Counted from the first letter of the stretch, positions 17,522 through 24,888 are shown. The stretch is DNA of 64,000 nt from Lachnospiraceae bacterium (GCA_017411305.1 JAFQQI010000120.1:1-64000), one strand, 5' to 3'. The notes: a model not told the origin generated them from the letters alone. Translations and numbers: made by a program.

Positions 17522-17821
17522 TCACGGACATTCTTCCGCCACTTCTTTTGCGGCAGTTTCCGCTTTCAGAAGCTGCTCATGGGTGAGTGCATGAATGCAC
17601 TCTATTATAAGCCGTTGCATAGCTATTATCCTCCATTCCCGACGGCTTTCTTCATTCTTTATGGCGTTACAGGCACACGCATCAAGGAAGTTTTCCAAAG
17701 AATCCTTTACTTCTTTTGTAAGGGTTGTCTTGTCTGATTTAGCCCATGCTATAAGAATGTCATGGGCTGTTGTCATTGCATCACCTTTAATGTTCATAAA
17801 CTTATCTTTTCTTCCTTTCAT
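17522..17821 (-). CDS. Hypothetical helical protein
   Basis: 99 residues, helical and soluble (MTTAHDILIAWAKSDKTTLTKEVKDSLENFLDACACNAI), with Cys pairs near residues 50 and 73. Its ATG at 17821 overlaps the stop of the upstream gene (ATGA), so the two are translationally coupled. No family recognised. Confidence 0.55.
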   Translation of the reverse strand: MKGRKDKFMNIKGDAMTTAHDILIAWAKSDKTTLTKEVKDSLENFLDACACNAIKNEESRREWRIIAMQRLIIECIHALTHEQLLKAETAAKEVAEECP

Positions 17822-18180
17822 TTTTTGTTGTTTTCAATCAAATTCTGCTTTCCAATGCAGTTCCGGCTGTGAAATAATTGTTTGATTTCCTTTGCAGTCA
17901 ATTTGGAAACGACTGATGTACGCAGATTATCATCAGAGTAACCTTTGATCTTTTCCAGTTCACGGAAATATTTGTCCATATAAAAGATTCTTTCTTCAGC
18001 ATCTGTTATGCTTTCAATCTTGCAGTACAAATATGTGATGGCATCTATCTGTTCCCGTGTTCTTGCTACATGAATCAATCCGTCTATATAACGCATTTCT
18101 TCAACAGTTAATTTATGTGGATTGAATGCTTCCGGATTCAACAACACTGATTCCGGTATTTCTATATTCATTTTCTTCAT
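17818..18180 (-). CDS. Hypothetical protein
   Basis: 120 residues (MKKMNIEIPESVLLNPEAFNPHKLTVEEMRYIDGLIHVARTREQIDAITYLY...). It is helical, with pattern ERIFYMDKYFRELEKIKGY. It precedes the 99-residue gene with a 4-base overlap and lies 65 bases downstream of hipA on the same strand. It could belong to the hipBA operon. No family recognised. Confidence 0.55.
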   Translation of the reverse strand: MKKMNIEIPESVLLNPEAFNPHKLTVEEMRYIDGLIHVARTREQIDAITYLYCKIESITDAEERIFYMDKYFRELEKIKGYSDDNLRTSVVSKLTAKEIKQLFHSRNCIGKQNLIENNKK

Positions 18181-18220
18181 TAGTCAGTCAAATTTTAATT
18201 ATAACAATTTAATTGTATTG

Positions 18221-18253
18221 TTTTCTATTCATGAACTTTGCATATTCACCTTT
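18221..18253. repeat. 33-bp exact copy of an internal JAB-gene segment
   Basis: Bases 18221-18253 are identical to 10894-10926, which lies inside the RadC/JAB gene (encoding EYAKFMNRK). Here the copy spans the hipA stop codon and the intergenic DNA. This looks like a recombination scar that gave hipA its present 3' end. Confidence 0.75.
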
Positions 18254-19853
18254 TCAGTGTACATTTCTTCGTGTTATCAAGCTCATTCTTGAAATATTTC
18301 TCCGCCAGTTCCGCTTTCAGATTGGCTATGTCCGATTTGTTCCCGGACAATTTCACTTCTTCATATCTTTTTTTGTCCTTTTGGGAAAGATTCTCACCCA
18401 TCTGCCAGTTACCGTCGATCTTGCACCGTATTTTGGTTTCCATGGCAGATTTGATAATGGTTATATCAGAAATCCTTTCCTTTCTTTCGTTGGAACTATT
18501 TGTGTTCACAGATTCGTTCTTCACTTTTTTTTGAATGATTTTTTCCGGAGGAAGCAACAGCCTATGATTGTTTGCAATCAGATTGGCATGATTTTCATGT
18601 ACGCCACAATTCTTTGCATATTCCTTCCATCTGCTGACAACATCCACAATTTCCCCAATGATGTAGTCTGTATTCTTTATATCCATTCTTGAACCGACTT
18701 CTGCCAAGTCAGACCAGGTGAAATTGTCCCTTTTCCCGTTTATGGACATTTGATGTGTATCCGTCCATTGTCCTTTCGGAGAATAGGCATAACAGATGTC
18801 ATAGGCGGGTGAAAGTGTCCAATGTCCTTTCCTGTCCATCAAGAAGCTATGGTTCTTTGTATGGTCATCATGATTACGGGAAATTACATTGAATACCATT
18901 CTCCGGAAGAACTGTTCCATTTCATCATAGTTCAGTCCCAGTTTTCGCATGACTCGGAATGCTTCTTCATACGAATGGAGGGAATTTCTATCATAATGGG
19001 CTATAGCTGCTAATGTCTGTGAATGTATTTTTTCCCCGCTGTCTGTCCGGTCAAATCTTTTTGTCATGAAATGATAGGAATCCCGTTCCTGTAGAAGTCT
19101 GCATTCCGTCATTTGAATGCTACAGTCAACAGCCATTTTATGATAGGCATATTCGATGTTTCCTATTCCTTTGGGATGATCAATTTTTTCTCCGTTTTCT
19201 TCGAACGTAGTGCCGTCAAATTTCAACAGCCAATAAGTGAATTCTTCCGGTGCCTTGACCTGACCGGAACGGACTTCATTTGTCTGTTCATCAAGGGCGA
19301 TAAGGGCTTTGGGTTTTGCTCCACCGGCCGAAGTACCTACTTTCAAGATATCTAATATGGCTTTATCCTCCTGTCTGATGTTTTCTTTGAACGCTTCTCT
19401 GTCACGGAATACCTTGTCCGCCAAATCAACGAGACTTTCCATTCTTAGTACCGTTGATTCATTCAGTTCCTTTATATCCCTGCTCGGATAAAATTCCAAT
19501 GCTCCCATTGCTCTGCAACCTATATAGCAAAGTCGGTCCAATGGTGTGATGCTCTTATCAGAGACACCACGGGCGGCAAACCATGTGTCTATGATTTCAT
19601 TCCCATATTTATCCGGAAGTGAATCGGCTATCATCCCCGGCAATCCCTTGAAACAATCGTTCCTGTTGGAAGGGAATGTATAGATGAAATCCATCAAGGA
19701 CTTTTTCAATGGCATGATGATTGGAGAAACATCGAGTCCGGTTCTGAAGAAATCGGGATAATATTGAAACTCAGCCAAACCTCTCTTTTCATTCCATGAC
19801 AACAGTCCTACATTCTTGCCATACAGTTTGACATCAACTACCAGTTCATTCAT
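18246..19853 (-). CDS. hipA: HipA-family Ser/Thr kinase toxin with plasmid C-terminal extension
   Basis: 535 residues, about 90 longer than typical HipA. Kinase hallmarks are present: Gly-rich loop VGTSAGGAKPKAL (~residue 173), catalytic NHDDHTKNHS (~330) and SPAYDI (~350). HipA kinases of this class phosphorylate tRNA synthetases or related targets and cause dormancy. The extra C-terminus (from ~440) has a Lys-rich linker and then the module TKIRCKIDGNWQ...ELAEKYFKNEL shared with the ArdC-like, DpnD/PcfM and JAB proteins, ending TLKR. hipB is directly upstream, overlapping by 8 bases. Function as a toxin is inferred from family. Confidence 0.88.
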   Translation of the reverse strand: MNELVVDVKLYGKNVGLLSWNEKRGLAEFQYYPDFFRTGLDVSPIIMPLKKSLMDFIYTFPSNRNDCFKGLPGMIADSLPDKYGNEIIDTWFAARGVSDKSITPLDRLCYIGCRAMGALEFYPSRDIKELNESTVLRMESLVDLADKVFRDREAFKENIRQEDKAILDILKVGTSAGGAKPKALIALDEQTNEVRSGQVKAPEEFTYWLLKFDGTTFEENGEKIDHPKGIGNIEYAYHKMAVDCSIQMTECRLLQERDSYHFMTKRFDRTDSGEKIHSQTLAAIAHYDRNSLHSYEEAFRVMRKLGLNYDEMEQFFRRMVFNVISRNHDDHTKNHSFLMDRKGHWTLSPAYDICYAYSPKGQWTDTHQMSINGKRDNFTWSDLAEVGSRMDIKNTDYIIGEIVDVVSRWKEYAKNCGVHENHANLIANNHRLLLPPEKIIQKKVKNESVNTNSSNERKERISDITIIKSAMETKIRCKIDGNWQMGENLSQKDKKRYEEVKLSGNKSDIANLKAELAEKYFKNELDNTKKCTLKR

Positions 19854-20160
19854 AATTGTCTTCCTTTGTTTTTTTAATTCTCTGTTTCTTCTTGCCCATC
19901 AGTTTCTTCATAAGCAGGGGGCTTCTTGGAGGTTCCGGAATGAATTCATCCAGATTGTCCAGCATATCCAGCACCCTCATTATTCTCAGATAACTGTCAA
20001 ACATGATGTTCTGTCCTTTTTCTATACGGGAAACCGTACTGATGTTGACACCGGCATATCTGGCCATTTCTGCCTGTTGCAAATTTCTCCGCAAACGATA
20101 CTCTTTCAGTCTTTCCCCCAATGTCTGAAGGATAGCTGCGTTCGTCATCTCATTCCACAT
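19846..20160 (-). CDS. hipB: HipB-like XRE antitoxin/repressor
   Basis: 104 residues. An XRE helix-turn-helix covers ~12-66 (LGERLKEYRLRRNLQQAEMARYAGVNISTVSRIEKGQN). The C-terminal ~25 residues are basic (KKQRIKKTKED). It overlaps hipA by 8 bases, the usual hipBA order. A 22-bp palindrome covers the region of its own promoter, consistent with autorepression. Confidence 0.88.
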   Translation of the reverse strand: MWNEMTNAAILQTLGERLKEYRLRRNLQQAEMARYAGVNISTVSRIEKGQNIMFDSYLRIMRVLDMLDNLDEFIPEPPRSPLLMKKLMGKKKQRIKKTKEDNYE

Positions 20161-20184
20161 AACTATAAATCCTGTAATTCACTG

Positions 20185-20219
20185 CAAATATAACTATAAT
20201 AATGCATAAATGCAATATT
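20185..20219 (-). promoter_or_regulatory. hipBA promoter with palindromic operator
   Basis: The -7 element TATATTTG (minus strand, 20185-20192) is preceded, across a 20-bp gap, by ATTG in place of TTTG. A near-perfect palindrome at 20198-20219 centred on TGCATTTATGCA overlaps the spacer and -33 position, the expected place for HipB binding. Confidence 0.6.
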
Positions 20220-20269
20220 AAAGCAGAAAATAAAGATTAAAGTGCAATATTGAATGATTAAATCAACAT

Positions 20270-20698
20270 TTATTCTTCCAGTAATGCTTTGGAGGAATCC
20301 ATTCCTCTCTTCAAATAGATATCGAGTTTGTTCAGTGACTTGTTGATGTCGGCTTTCACCTCTGCGATATTTTTCTCCATCTGTTCTTTCATCACATCGA
20401 GTTTTTCATGTACAATGGAATTCATATGCGGTTTTCTCATCAGCATATCCTTGTCCTGACTGGTAATGTTCCATGCCTTGTCATCAAGCAGTACGTCAAT
20501 GGAAACGTACTGTCTGTAGAAATGAAGGAACTGCAGTAAAGCTCCCGCACTGATTGACGTGCCGTTCTCCATTCTTGTTACGGTAAGTTGTGTCACTCCC
20601 ATTTTGGCTGCCAGTTCCGCTTGTGTCAGTCCGAACATAAGCCTTATTTCCTTGAATCTTGATCCAAGAGTCTTCAAATCCTTGTTTTCTTTTTCCAT
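20270..20698 (-). CDS. XRE-family regulator with coiled-coil tail
   Basis: 142 residues from ATG 20698 (MEKENKDLKTLG). An earlier ATG at 20734 overlaps both the previous gene and a -7-like TAACTTTG, so the later one is preferred. An XRE domain occupies ~10-70 (FKEIRLMFGLTQAELAAKMGVTQLTVTRMENG); the C-terminal half is coiled coil. It could regulate the neighbouring small genes or hipBA. Intergenic DNA to hipB contains the hip operator only. Confidence 0.7.
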   Translation of the reverse strand: MEKENKDLKTLGSRFKEIRLMFGLTQAELAAKMGVTQLTVTRMENGTSISAGALLQFLHFYRQYVSIDVLLDDKAWNITSQDKDMLMRKPHMNSIVHEKLDVMKEQMEKNIAEVKADINKSLNKLDIYLKRGMDSSKALLEE

Positions 20699-20720
20699 GA
20701 CAATAAATTTGTCGGCAAAG

Positions 20721-21122
20721 TTACGGATTTTCATTTTTTCTCAATCCCTTATTCATGACATAATCGGTCTTCAATTCTGAATATCTTTTTTCCATATCCT
20801 TGAATCCTTCGCTTTTCCTCAGTTCGCTCCTTTCCTTCTTGGTCATTTTCCGGAAATTCCTGATGATATCCTGTTTATGTGAAATTACTTGTTGCAATTC
20901 AGTTATTGTCCTTTCCTTTCTTTCCAGTTCTTTGATTAAATGTTCAATCCTTACTTCTTCCGGTACATATTCATTGAGTCTTGTCTCTTCCTGGTTTGAT
21001 TCTATATAATCCTGAAGATATGTCATTCCTTCAATGAAGGTCTTGGTGTCACCTCCCCCATTTCTTATAAACTCCAACAAGAGTTTCTTCTTTACTTTAC
21101 TGAAATCGATTGTTAGTTCCAT
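20721..21122 (-). CDS. Coiled-coil protein, paralog of 57856-58272
   Basis: 133 residues (MELTIDFSKVKKKLLLEFIRNGGG). It shares LQDYIESNQEETRLNEYV and the general build with the protein at 57856-58272; the DNA is identical over 54 bp (20965-21018 and 58115-58168). The rest is charged coiled coil with KKERSELRK. Its start codon abuts the right end of the tnpB element, so the element sits between this gene and its original promoter. Function unknown. Confidence 0.6.
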   Translation of the reverse strand: MELTIDFSKVKKKLLLEFIRNGGGDTKTFIEGMTYLQDYIESNQEETRLNEYVPEEVRIEHLIKELERKERTITELQQVISHKQDIIRNFRKMTKKERSELRKSEGFKDMEKRYSELKTDYVMNKGLRKNENP

Positions 21123-21123
21123 G

Positions 21124-22390
21124 GTGAACTACCCCTAAGCTAAAGACTTAGGGGCTTCTAAGTTACATTTACTTATCGCTTTTCCCGCTTCGCGGTGCCG
21201 TTGCTTTTTAGGTGCCGAAGCACGGTCATCCACAAGAGGACACTCCACGGGCTTGACTTCCGGACGTTCCATCCGTAGGGTCGCAAGACCAAAATTCTTG
21301 ATATTCACACTGGCGTTATGGTCGCGGTCGTGGCTTGCTCCACATTCGGGGCAAGTCCAATGCCGCACCGATAGCGTCAGAGTTTTGTTGATATATCCGC
21401 AACAACTGCACTGCTTACTGCTCGGTTGAAATCTTCCTATCTCTACAAGGTTGATTCCGTACCACTGGCATTTGTAGGCAAGCAAGGTATAGAACATACC
21501 GATACCTGCATCGCTGATATCGTATGCCAAATGCTTGTTGCGTACCATTCCCTTTACATTCAAGTCCTCCACGCAGATTGTTCCTACTTGGTTCTCGTGC
21601 GTCAATCTATGGGTTATCTTATGGAGGTAGTCGAGACGCTTTCTCGCTACTCTTGAATGTGCTTTTGCTATTCTTTGTTTTGTTTCATTGAATGCTTTCG
21701 AGCCTTTCTTTTTCTTGGATAGCTTTCGTCCGAGAAGTTTTAGCTTCCGCTTTTCTTCTTTTAGGAAGTGAACGGCTGCAAACTCTTCCCCATAGCTGCA
21801 TACGGCAAAAGTTTTCAATCCCGTATCGATACCGATAGTGGTATCATCCGTTACAAGCTTCTTCGGCAAAGGTTTCTCAAACGTATCCACAAGGATACTT
21901 GCATAGTATCTTCCATCCTTTTCCTTGGAGATAGTCACATCGTGAATTTTGTCGCCCTTGAATTTGCGGTGAAAGACTGTCGGGATGTTCTTTGCTTTCG
22001 GGATATTCAGCACGCCTCGTTTGAAATCCACCGAACAATGCTGTGGGTTGTGGAACGACTGGCGGTCGTGCTTGCTCTTGAAGTTCGGATACTTGCCGTT
22101 CTTCTTGAAGAAGTTCTGATAGGCTGTATCGAGATTGCGTATCGCCATTTGAAGGGCTTGCGAGTTAACTTCGCCAAGCCATTCTTTCTCCGCTTTCAGT
22201 TCCAATTTCATCCGGTTGGTCAAGGCGACCACCCCGATGCTTTCCTTTTTCTCCTTATACAGATTGCTCTTGATGTCAAGACCCCAGTTATAGACCACAC
22301 GCACACAGCCGAAGGTCTTGGCGAACAAAACCTTCTGCTCATCGGTGGGGTAGATTCTATATTTGTAGGCTCTTAGCATAATGGTACAAA
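21124..22390 (-). mobile_element. IS200/IS605-type tnpB-only element
   Basis: The element holds tnpB but no tnpA. Its right end has the typical hairpin (21132-21139 pairing with 21147-21154, loop of seven) followed by GTAGTTCAC, beyond which the flank begins with CATGGAAC. The flank is where an omega-RNA guide would be read. The left end cannot be fixed from sequence alone; it lies upstream of 22379 and close to the 52-bp repeat that begins at 22391. Confidence 0.7.
21135..22379 (-). CDS. tnpB: TnpB RNA-guided nuclease
   Basis: 414 residues from ATG 22379 (MLRAYKYRIYPTDEQ); a TTG start further upstream would add promoter DNA. RuvC residues are visible: GIDTGLKTFAV (Asp), ICVEDLNVKGM (Glu), and DRDHNAS (Asp) after a Cys4 zinc ribbon (CSCCG...CPECG). 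All catalytic motifs look intact. TnpB with omega-RNA from the element's 3' end cuts sites matching its flank and favours element retention. The stop lies inside the right-end hairpin. Confidence 0.92.
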   Translation of the reverse strand: MLRAYKYRIYPTDEQKVLFAKTFGCVRVVYNWGLDIKSNLYKEKKESIGVVALTNRMKLELKAEKEWLGEVNSQALQMAIRNLDTAYQNFFKKNGKYPNFKSKHDRQSFHNPQHCSVDFKRGVLNIPKAKNIPTVFHRKFKGDKIHDVTISKEKDGRYYASILVDTFEKPLPKKLVTDDTTIGIDTGLKTFAVCSYGEEFAAVHFLKEEKRKLKLLGRKLSKKKKGSKAFNETKQRIAKAHSRVARKRLDYLHKITHRLTHENQVGTICVEDLNVKGMVRNKHLAYDISDAGIGMFYTLLAYKCQWYGINLVEIGRFQPSSKQCSCCGYINKTLTLSVRHWTCPECGASHDRDHNASVNIKNFGLATLRMERPEVKPVECPLVDDRASAPKKQRHREAGKAISKCNLEAPKSLA

Positions 22391-22442
22391 ATATGCTTAT
22401 TTGTTTCTCCGCACAAAATAAGTGGGCGACGTTATCAAAAAA
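22391..22442. repeat. 52-bp direct repeat, copy 1 (contains family-2 promoter B)
   Basis: Identical to 22972-23023. It includes CAAAATA (22414-22420) and CAAA (22436-22439), 15 bases apart, i.e. the TATTTTG / TTTG elements of a family-2 promoter reading left into tnpB. Confidence 0.8.
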
Positions 22443-22462
22443 TTCACTTTTGGAAGAAAGGT

Positions 22463-22497
22463 GCAAAAAAAGTCCCGTGATTCACATCACAGGACTT
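22463..22497 (-). terminator. Intrinsic terminator, conserved cassette copy B
   Basis: The same hairpin as at 2084-2117 (stem 22470-22481 with 22486-22497, seven T on the minus strand). It would end transcripts from the gene at 22595-22972. The ~95 bases between it and that gene hold no further feature I can support. Confidence 0.8.
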
Positions 22498-22594
22498 CCA
22501 TTTCTGATTTATGCGAATGTCTGCTTCCTCTTGAAGCAGTAAATATTGTATGAGTAAAGAGTTTGTATATCTTGCCGGTCATTTCCCGGTTCTT

Positions 22595-22972
22595 TTATTT
22601 CTTGTAATCTTTCCATACCTTATTGGGAAAATCTTTCTTGATTCTTTTTATATATTCTTCCAGTTCTTCTTCCTTATGTCTTTCCTTGCAGAAGAAAACA
22701 CCAAAATCCAGGGCCAATTCAATGAATGCTTCCATCTGTTTTGGATATAGTTTGACTGATAGAAATTCTTCATCGCTATCCTTGAATTTCTTCACCATGC
22801 TGTAGTTCTGTAGTCCTTTCTTCAATATTTGAAGATAATCATACTGATAAAATTCTTTTTGTTCAGGATGTTCTTCAAAATGTTCCGTTGCCAGACTTAT
22901 CAAATTGTTTATTTCAGCGAATCTACTTCCCGTCAATATGAATTCTTTTCCATTTTCATTGTTGTTCCACAT
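22595..22972 (-). CDS. Hypothetical acidic helical protein
   Basis: 125 residues from ATG 22972 (MWNNNENGKEFILTGSRFAEI). A longer TTG reading would run through the promoter repeat. The protein is soluble with charged helices (EEHPEQKEFYQYDYLQIL; KERHKEEELEEYIKRI). It is driven by the family-2 promoter B' (22995-23020). No family recognised. Confidence 0.5.
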   Translation of the reverse strand: MWNNNENGKEFILTGSRFAEINNLISLATEHFEEHPEQKEFYQYDYLQILKKGLQNYSMVKKFKDSDEEFLSVKLYPKQMEAFIELALDFGVFFCKERHKEEELEEYIKRIKKDFPNKVWKDYKK

Positions 22973-23023
22973 ATGCTTATTTGTTTCTCCGCACAAAATA
23001 AGTGGGCGACGTTATCAAAAAAG
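22972..23023. repeat. 52-bp direct repeat, copy 2 (contains family-2 promoter B')
   Basis: Exact copy of 22391-22442, overlapping the start codon of the gene at 22972. CAAAATA at 22995-23001 and CAAA at 23017-23020 give the same 15-bp spacing. The DNA upstream differs from copy 1 and matches that of copy D (41297-41345). Confidence 0.8.
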
Positions 23024-23115
23024 TAACTTTTAGGAAATAATTATAAAATTATAAATGGATATAATTATATAATTCTAAAAATAAATAATTATATAATTAT
23101 TATAAAGGAGGAATT

Positions 23116-23141
23116 AAAAAATCCCGCCATAGGACGGGATT
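23116..23141 (-). terminator. Intrinsic terminator before promoter B'
   Basis: Stem AATCCCG / CGGGATT (23120-23126 with 23135-23141) with an 8-base loop and five T on the minus strand. It lies between the CRISPR array and the AT-rich tract, so leftward CRISPR transcripts would stop here. Confidence 0.7.
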
Positions 23142-23217
23142 ATACCATTAAAATCAAATTCTGTAAGTTACAATATTATCGGCAATTATCTGAACGATAG
23201 CTTGTTATGTAAAATCT

Positions 23218-23565
23218 ATTGGTTTTTATGGTTTCAAATACTAAAATGAAAGCAAATCACAACCGATTTGACCAATGAGGTAAAATTATATCCATTGGTT
23301 TTTATGGTTTCAAATACTAAAATGAAAGCAAATCACAACACGTATTTGTGAAATTATTCAGCTTGCTTGATTGGTTTTTATGGTTTCAAATACTAAAATG
23401 AAAGCAAATCACAACAATTTCGTATATTGAATGGAAGCAGCTTCATTGGTTTTTATGGTTTCAAATACTAAAATGAAAGCAAATCACAACTTAAACGACC
23501 GTTTCTTAAAATAGATTTAATTGGTTTTTATGGTTTCAAATACTAAAATGAAAGCAAATCACAAC
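23218..23565 (-). CRISPR. Orphan CRISPR array, five 46-bp repeats, four spacers
   Basis: Five identical 46-bp repeats at 23218-23263, 23294-23339, 23370-23415, 23445-23490 and 23520-23565, separated by unrelated spacers of 30, 30, 29 and 29 bp. Read on the minus strand the repeat begins GTTGTGATTTGCTTTC and continues with TTTTAGTATTTG, closely resembling type II-C (Cas9) repeats of Bacteroides, which are 46-48 bp with ~30-bp spacers. No cas gene or tracrRNA-like anti-repeat was found in the window. The last repeat base is part of the stop codon of the adjacent gene. Strand is inferred from repeat similarity. Confidence 0.85.
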
Positions 23566-24119
23566 TATGCTGTTCGTCTGATAATATTCAAACAGCTTCT
23601 TATTTCTTCAAAAGTATTGCTATCTTCAACAAGAACATGTATGTTTGGACATTGTATCTTGTCTGTTTGAATAAGGAGATGGAATCTGCCTTTGTTGTTC
23701 TTGTAAGATGACGAAACTCTTCTGCTTGTAGCTCCACCTATTGCACCTCCCACGTTACCAAAAAGCAGCCAACCCAAAAGAGAACGCTTTACCATATTGG
23801 AATTGTCCGTTTCATACACTTCATGTTCCTGTGGTATGCGTACATCCACTATATTATTCCAATCCAATAGTTGTCCTTCAAGGTATAGCATCCTTTTATC
23901 CTCATATATGAGCATATATTTGTCCTCGTATCGGATAATTCTTGAAGGTTTTCCATACATCACAATGCTTCCACTCAACCGTTCGTTATAATCCTTTTCT
24001 GCTTTCTGTTCATTCTTCTTTTGGATATAAACTTTAATTATCACCCATATAATCAATATAGGAAGTAAAATTGGTAGAAACCAAATTGCAACAACAATAA
24101 TTATTAGCCAAATTAACAT
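23565..24119 (-). CDS. Membrane-anchored hypothetical protein
   Basis: 184 residues. One long hydrophobic N-terminal region (about 3-30), a basic coiled stretch, then a soluble beta-rich domain (IVMYGKPSRIIRYEDKYMLIYEDKRMLYL) and a Gly-rich segment LLFGNVGGAIGGATSRR. The stop TAG shares its last base with CRISPR repeat five, so the array is directly downstream and could be read from this gene's promoter. No family recognised. Confidence 0.6.
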   Translation of the reverse strand: MLIWLIIIVVAIWFLPILLPILIIWVIIKVYIQKKNEQKAEKDYNERLSGSIVMYGKPSRIIRYEDKYMLIYEDKRMLYLEGQLLDWNNIVDVRIPQEHEVYETDNSNMVKRSLLGWLLFGNVGGAIGGATSRRVSSSYKNNKGRFHLLIQTDKIQCPNIHVLVEDSNTFEEIRSCLNIIRRTA

Positions 24120-24140
24120 ATTTGATGTATTAAATTATTT

Positions 24141-24503
24141 TTAAAATCCGTTTCGTCTATTTTCTTCATCTATTTCAATAGCTCTATACCAATTTTCTTC
24201 AAAGATGTTGGTCGTTTTAGTTTCATTCCAACCCTTTCTGAAAGAATTGCTTGTAAACCAGAAGTAACCAACAACAGCAGCCAATATATATACCAAATAC
24301 GGTTCAATTAAGATGAAGAATTCATAGACTCCCCACCCTGCCAATACTACACCTGCCATCAGCAGTATCAATCCGGAAATACCATGCCGGTTTCTGTACC
24401 CGACAAGAAACTTCACCAGTTTATACACTGCTTTAAGCAACAGACAACCCATCACTCCTACCAGTACAAGGACTATGATTCTTTCAATAAAAAGAGCATC
24501 CAT
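24141..24503 (-). CDS. Multi-pass membrane protein
   Basis: 120 residues with three hydrophobic segments (~8-30, 43-62, 66-85) and a charged C-terminus ending EENRRNGF. It is the first gene after family-1 promoter P2 and is followed after 21 bases by the membrane protein at 23565-24119. No family recognised. Confidence 0.6.
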   Translation of the reverse strand: MDALFIERIIVLVLVGVMGCLLLKAVYKLVKFLVGYRNRHGISGLILLMAGVVLAGWGVYEFFILIEPYLVYILAAVVGYFWFTSNSFRKGWNETKTTNIFEENWYRAIEIDEENRRNGF

Positions 24504-24585
24504 ATATACCTCCTATTCTAAAAATTCCGGAATATGCAAATGGGACAGATTACACACTTCTTTCCGCAAAGTATATTCCACATTG

Positions 24586-24617
24586 CAAATATACAAATAA
24601 TAAATGATAGTATCAAA
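24586..24617 (-). promoter_or_regulatory. Family-1 repeated promoter P2
   Basis: Minus strand TTTG (24614-24617), 20-bp spacer, TATATTTG (24586-24593). The spacer reads ATACTATCATTTATTATTTG, matching the other family-1 spacers. Confidence 0.75.
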
Positions 24618-24690
24618 TATTATGATAAAAATTTTGGTATAGGAATTGAATTCTTATTGTATGTGGTTTGAAATACACCTTTCCCTGCCG

Positions 24691-24888
24691 TTATTCACCT
24701 TTCTTCATCAGAATATAATAGTCCACTGTCCTATGGAAATTTTCAATGAATTCCCTCATTCCTTTTCCTTCAAAACGTATGTCCTCTTCTATTCCAAGAA
24801 TTTCTCCCCAGAAAACCCATCTTTTCTTGTCCAATTTAACGGAACAACTGTAACCGTTATATTCCAGTGTTTCTTCTTTTTCCTTCAT
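24691..24888 (-). CDS. HicB-like solitary antitoxin-fold protein
   Basis: 65 residues. LEYNGYSCSVKLDKKRWVFWGEILGIEEDIRFEGKG...IENFHRTVDYYI fits the HicB RNase-H-like fold (Y.G......D.....G.V.GI.D...F.G....E....F...VD.Y). The C-terminal DNA-binding part of classic HicB is missing, and there is no adjacent HicA toxin. It may be a regulator or a remnant. A TATCTTTG -7 box lies just upstream. Confidence 0.65.
   Translation of the reverse strand: MKEKEETLEYNGYSCSVKLDKKRWVFWGEILGIEEDIRFEGKGMREFIENFHRTVDYYILMKKGE

Noticed and set aside
22380-22466. Longer TnpB start
   Set aside because: It uses a non-ATG start within the promoter/terminator cassette; TnpB proteins begin close to LRAYKYRIYP.
23218-23565. 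Array as simple iterons or integron-like sites
   Set aside because: 46-bp identical repeats with 29-30-bp unrelated spacers and a type II-C-like repeat fit CRISPR better; no integrase is adjacent.
24691-24888. Complete HicAB toxin-antitoxin pair
   Set aside because: No HicA-like frame on either side; only the HicB-like fold is present.
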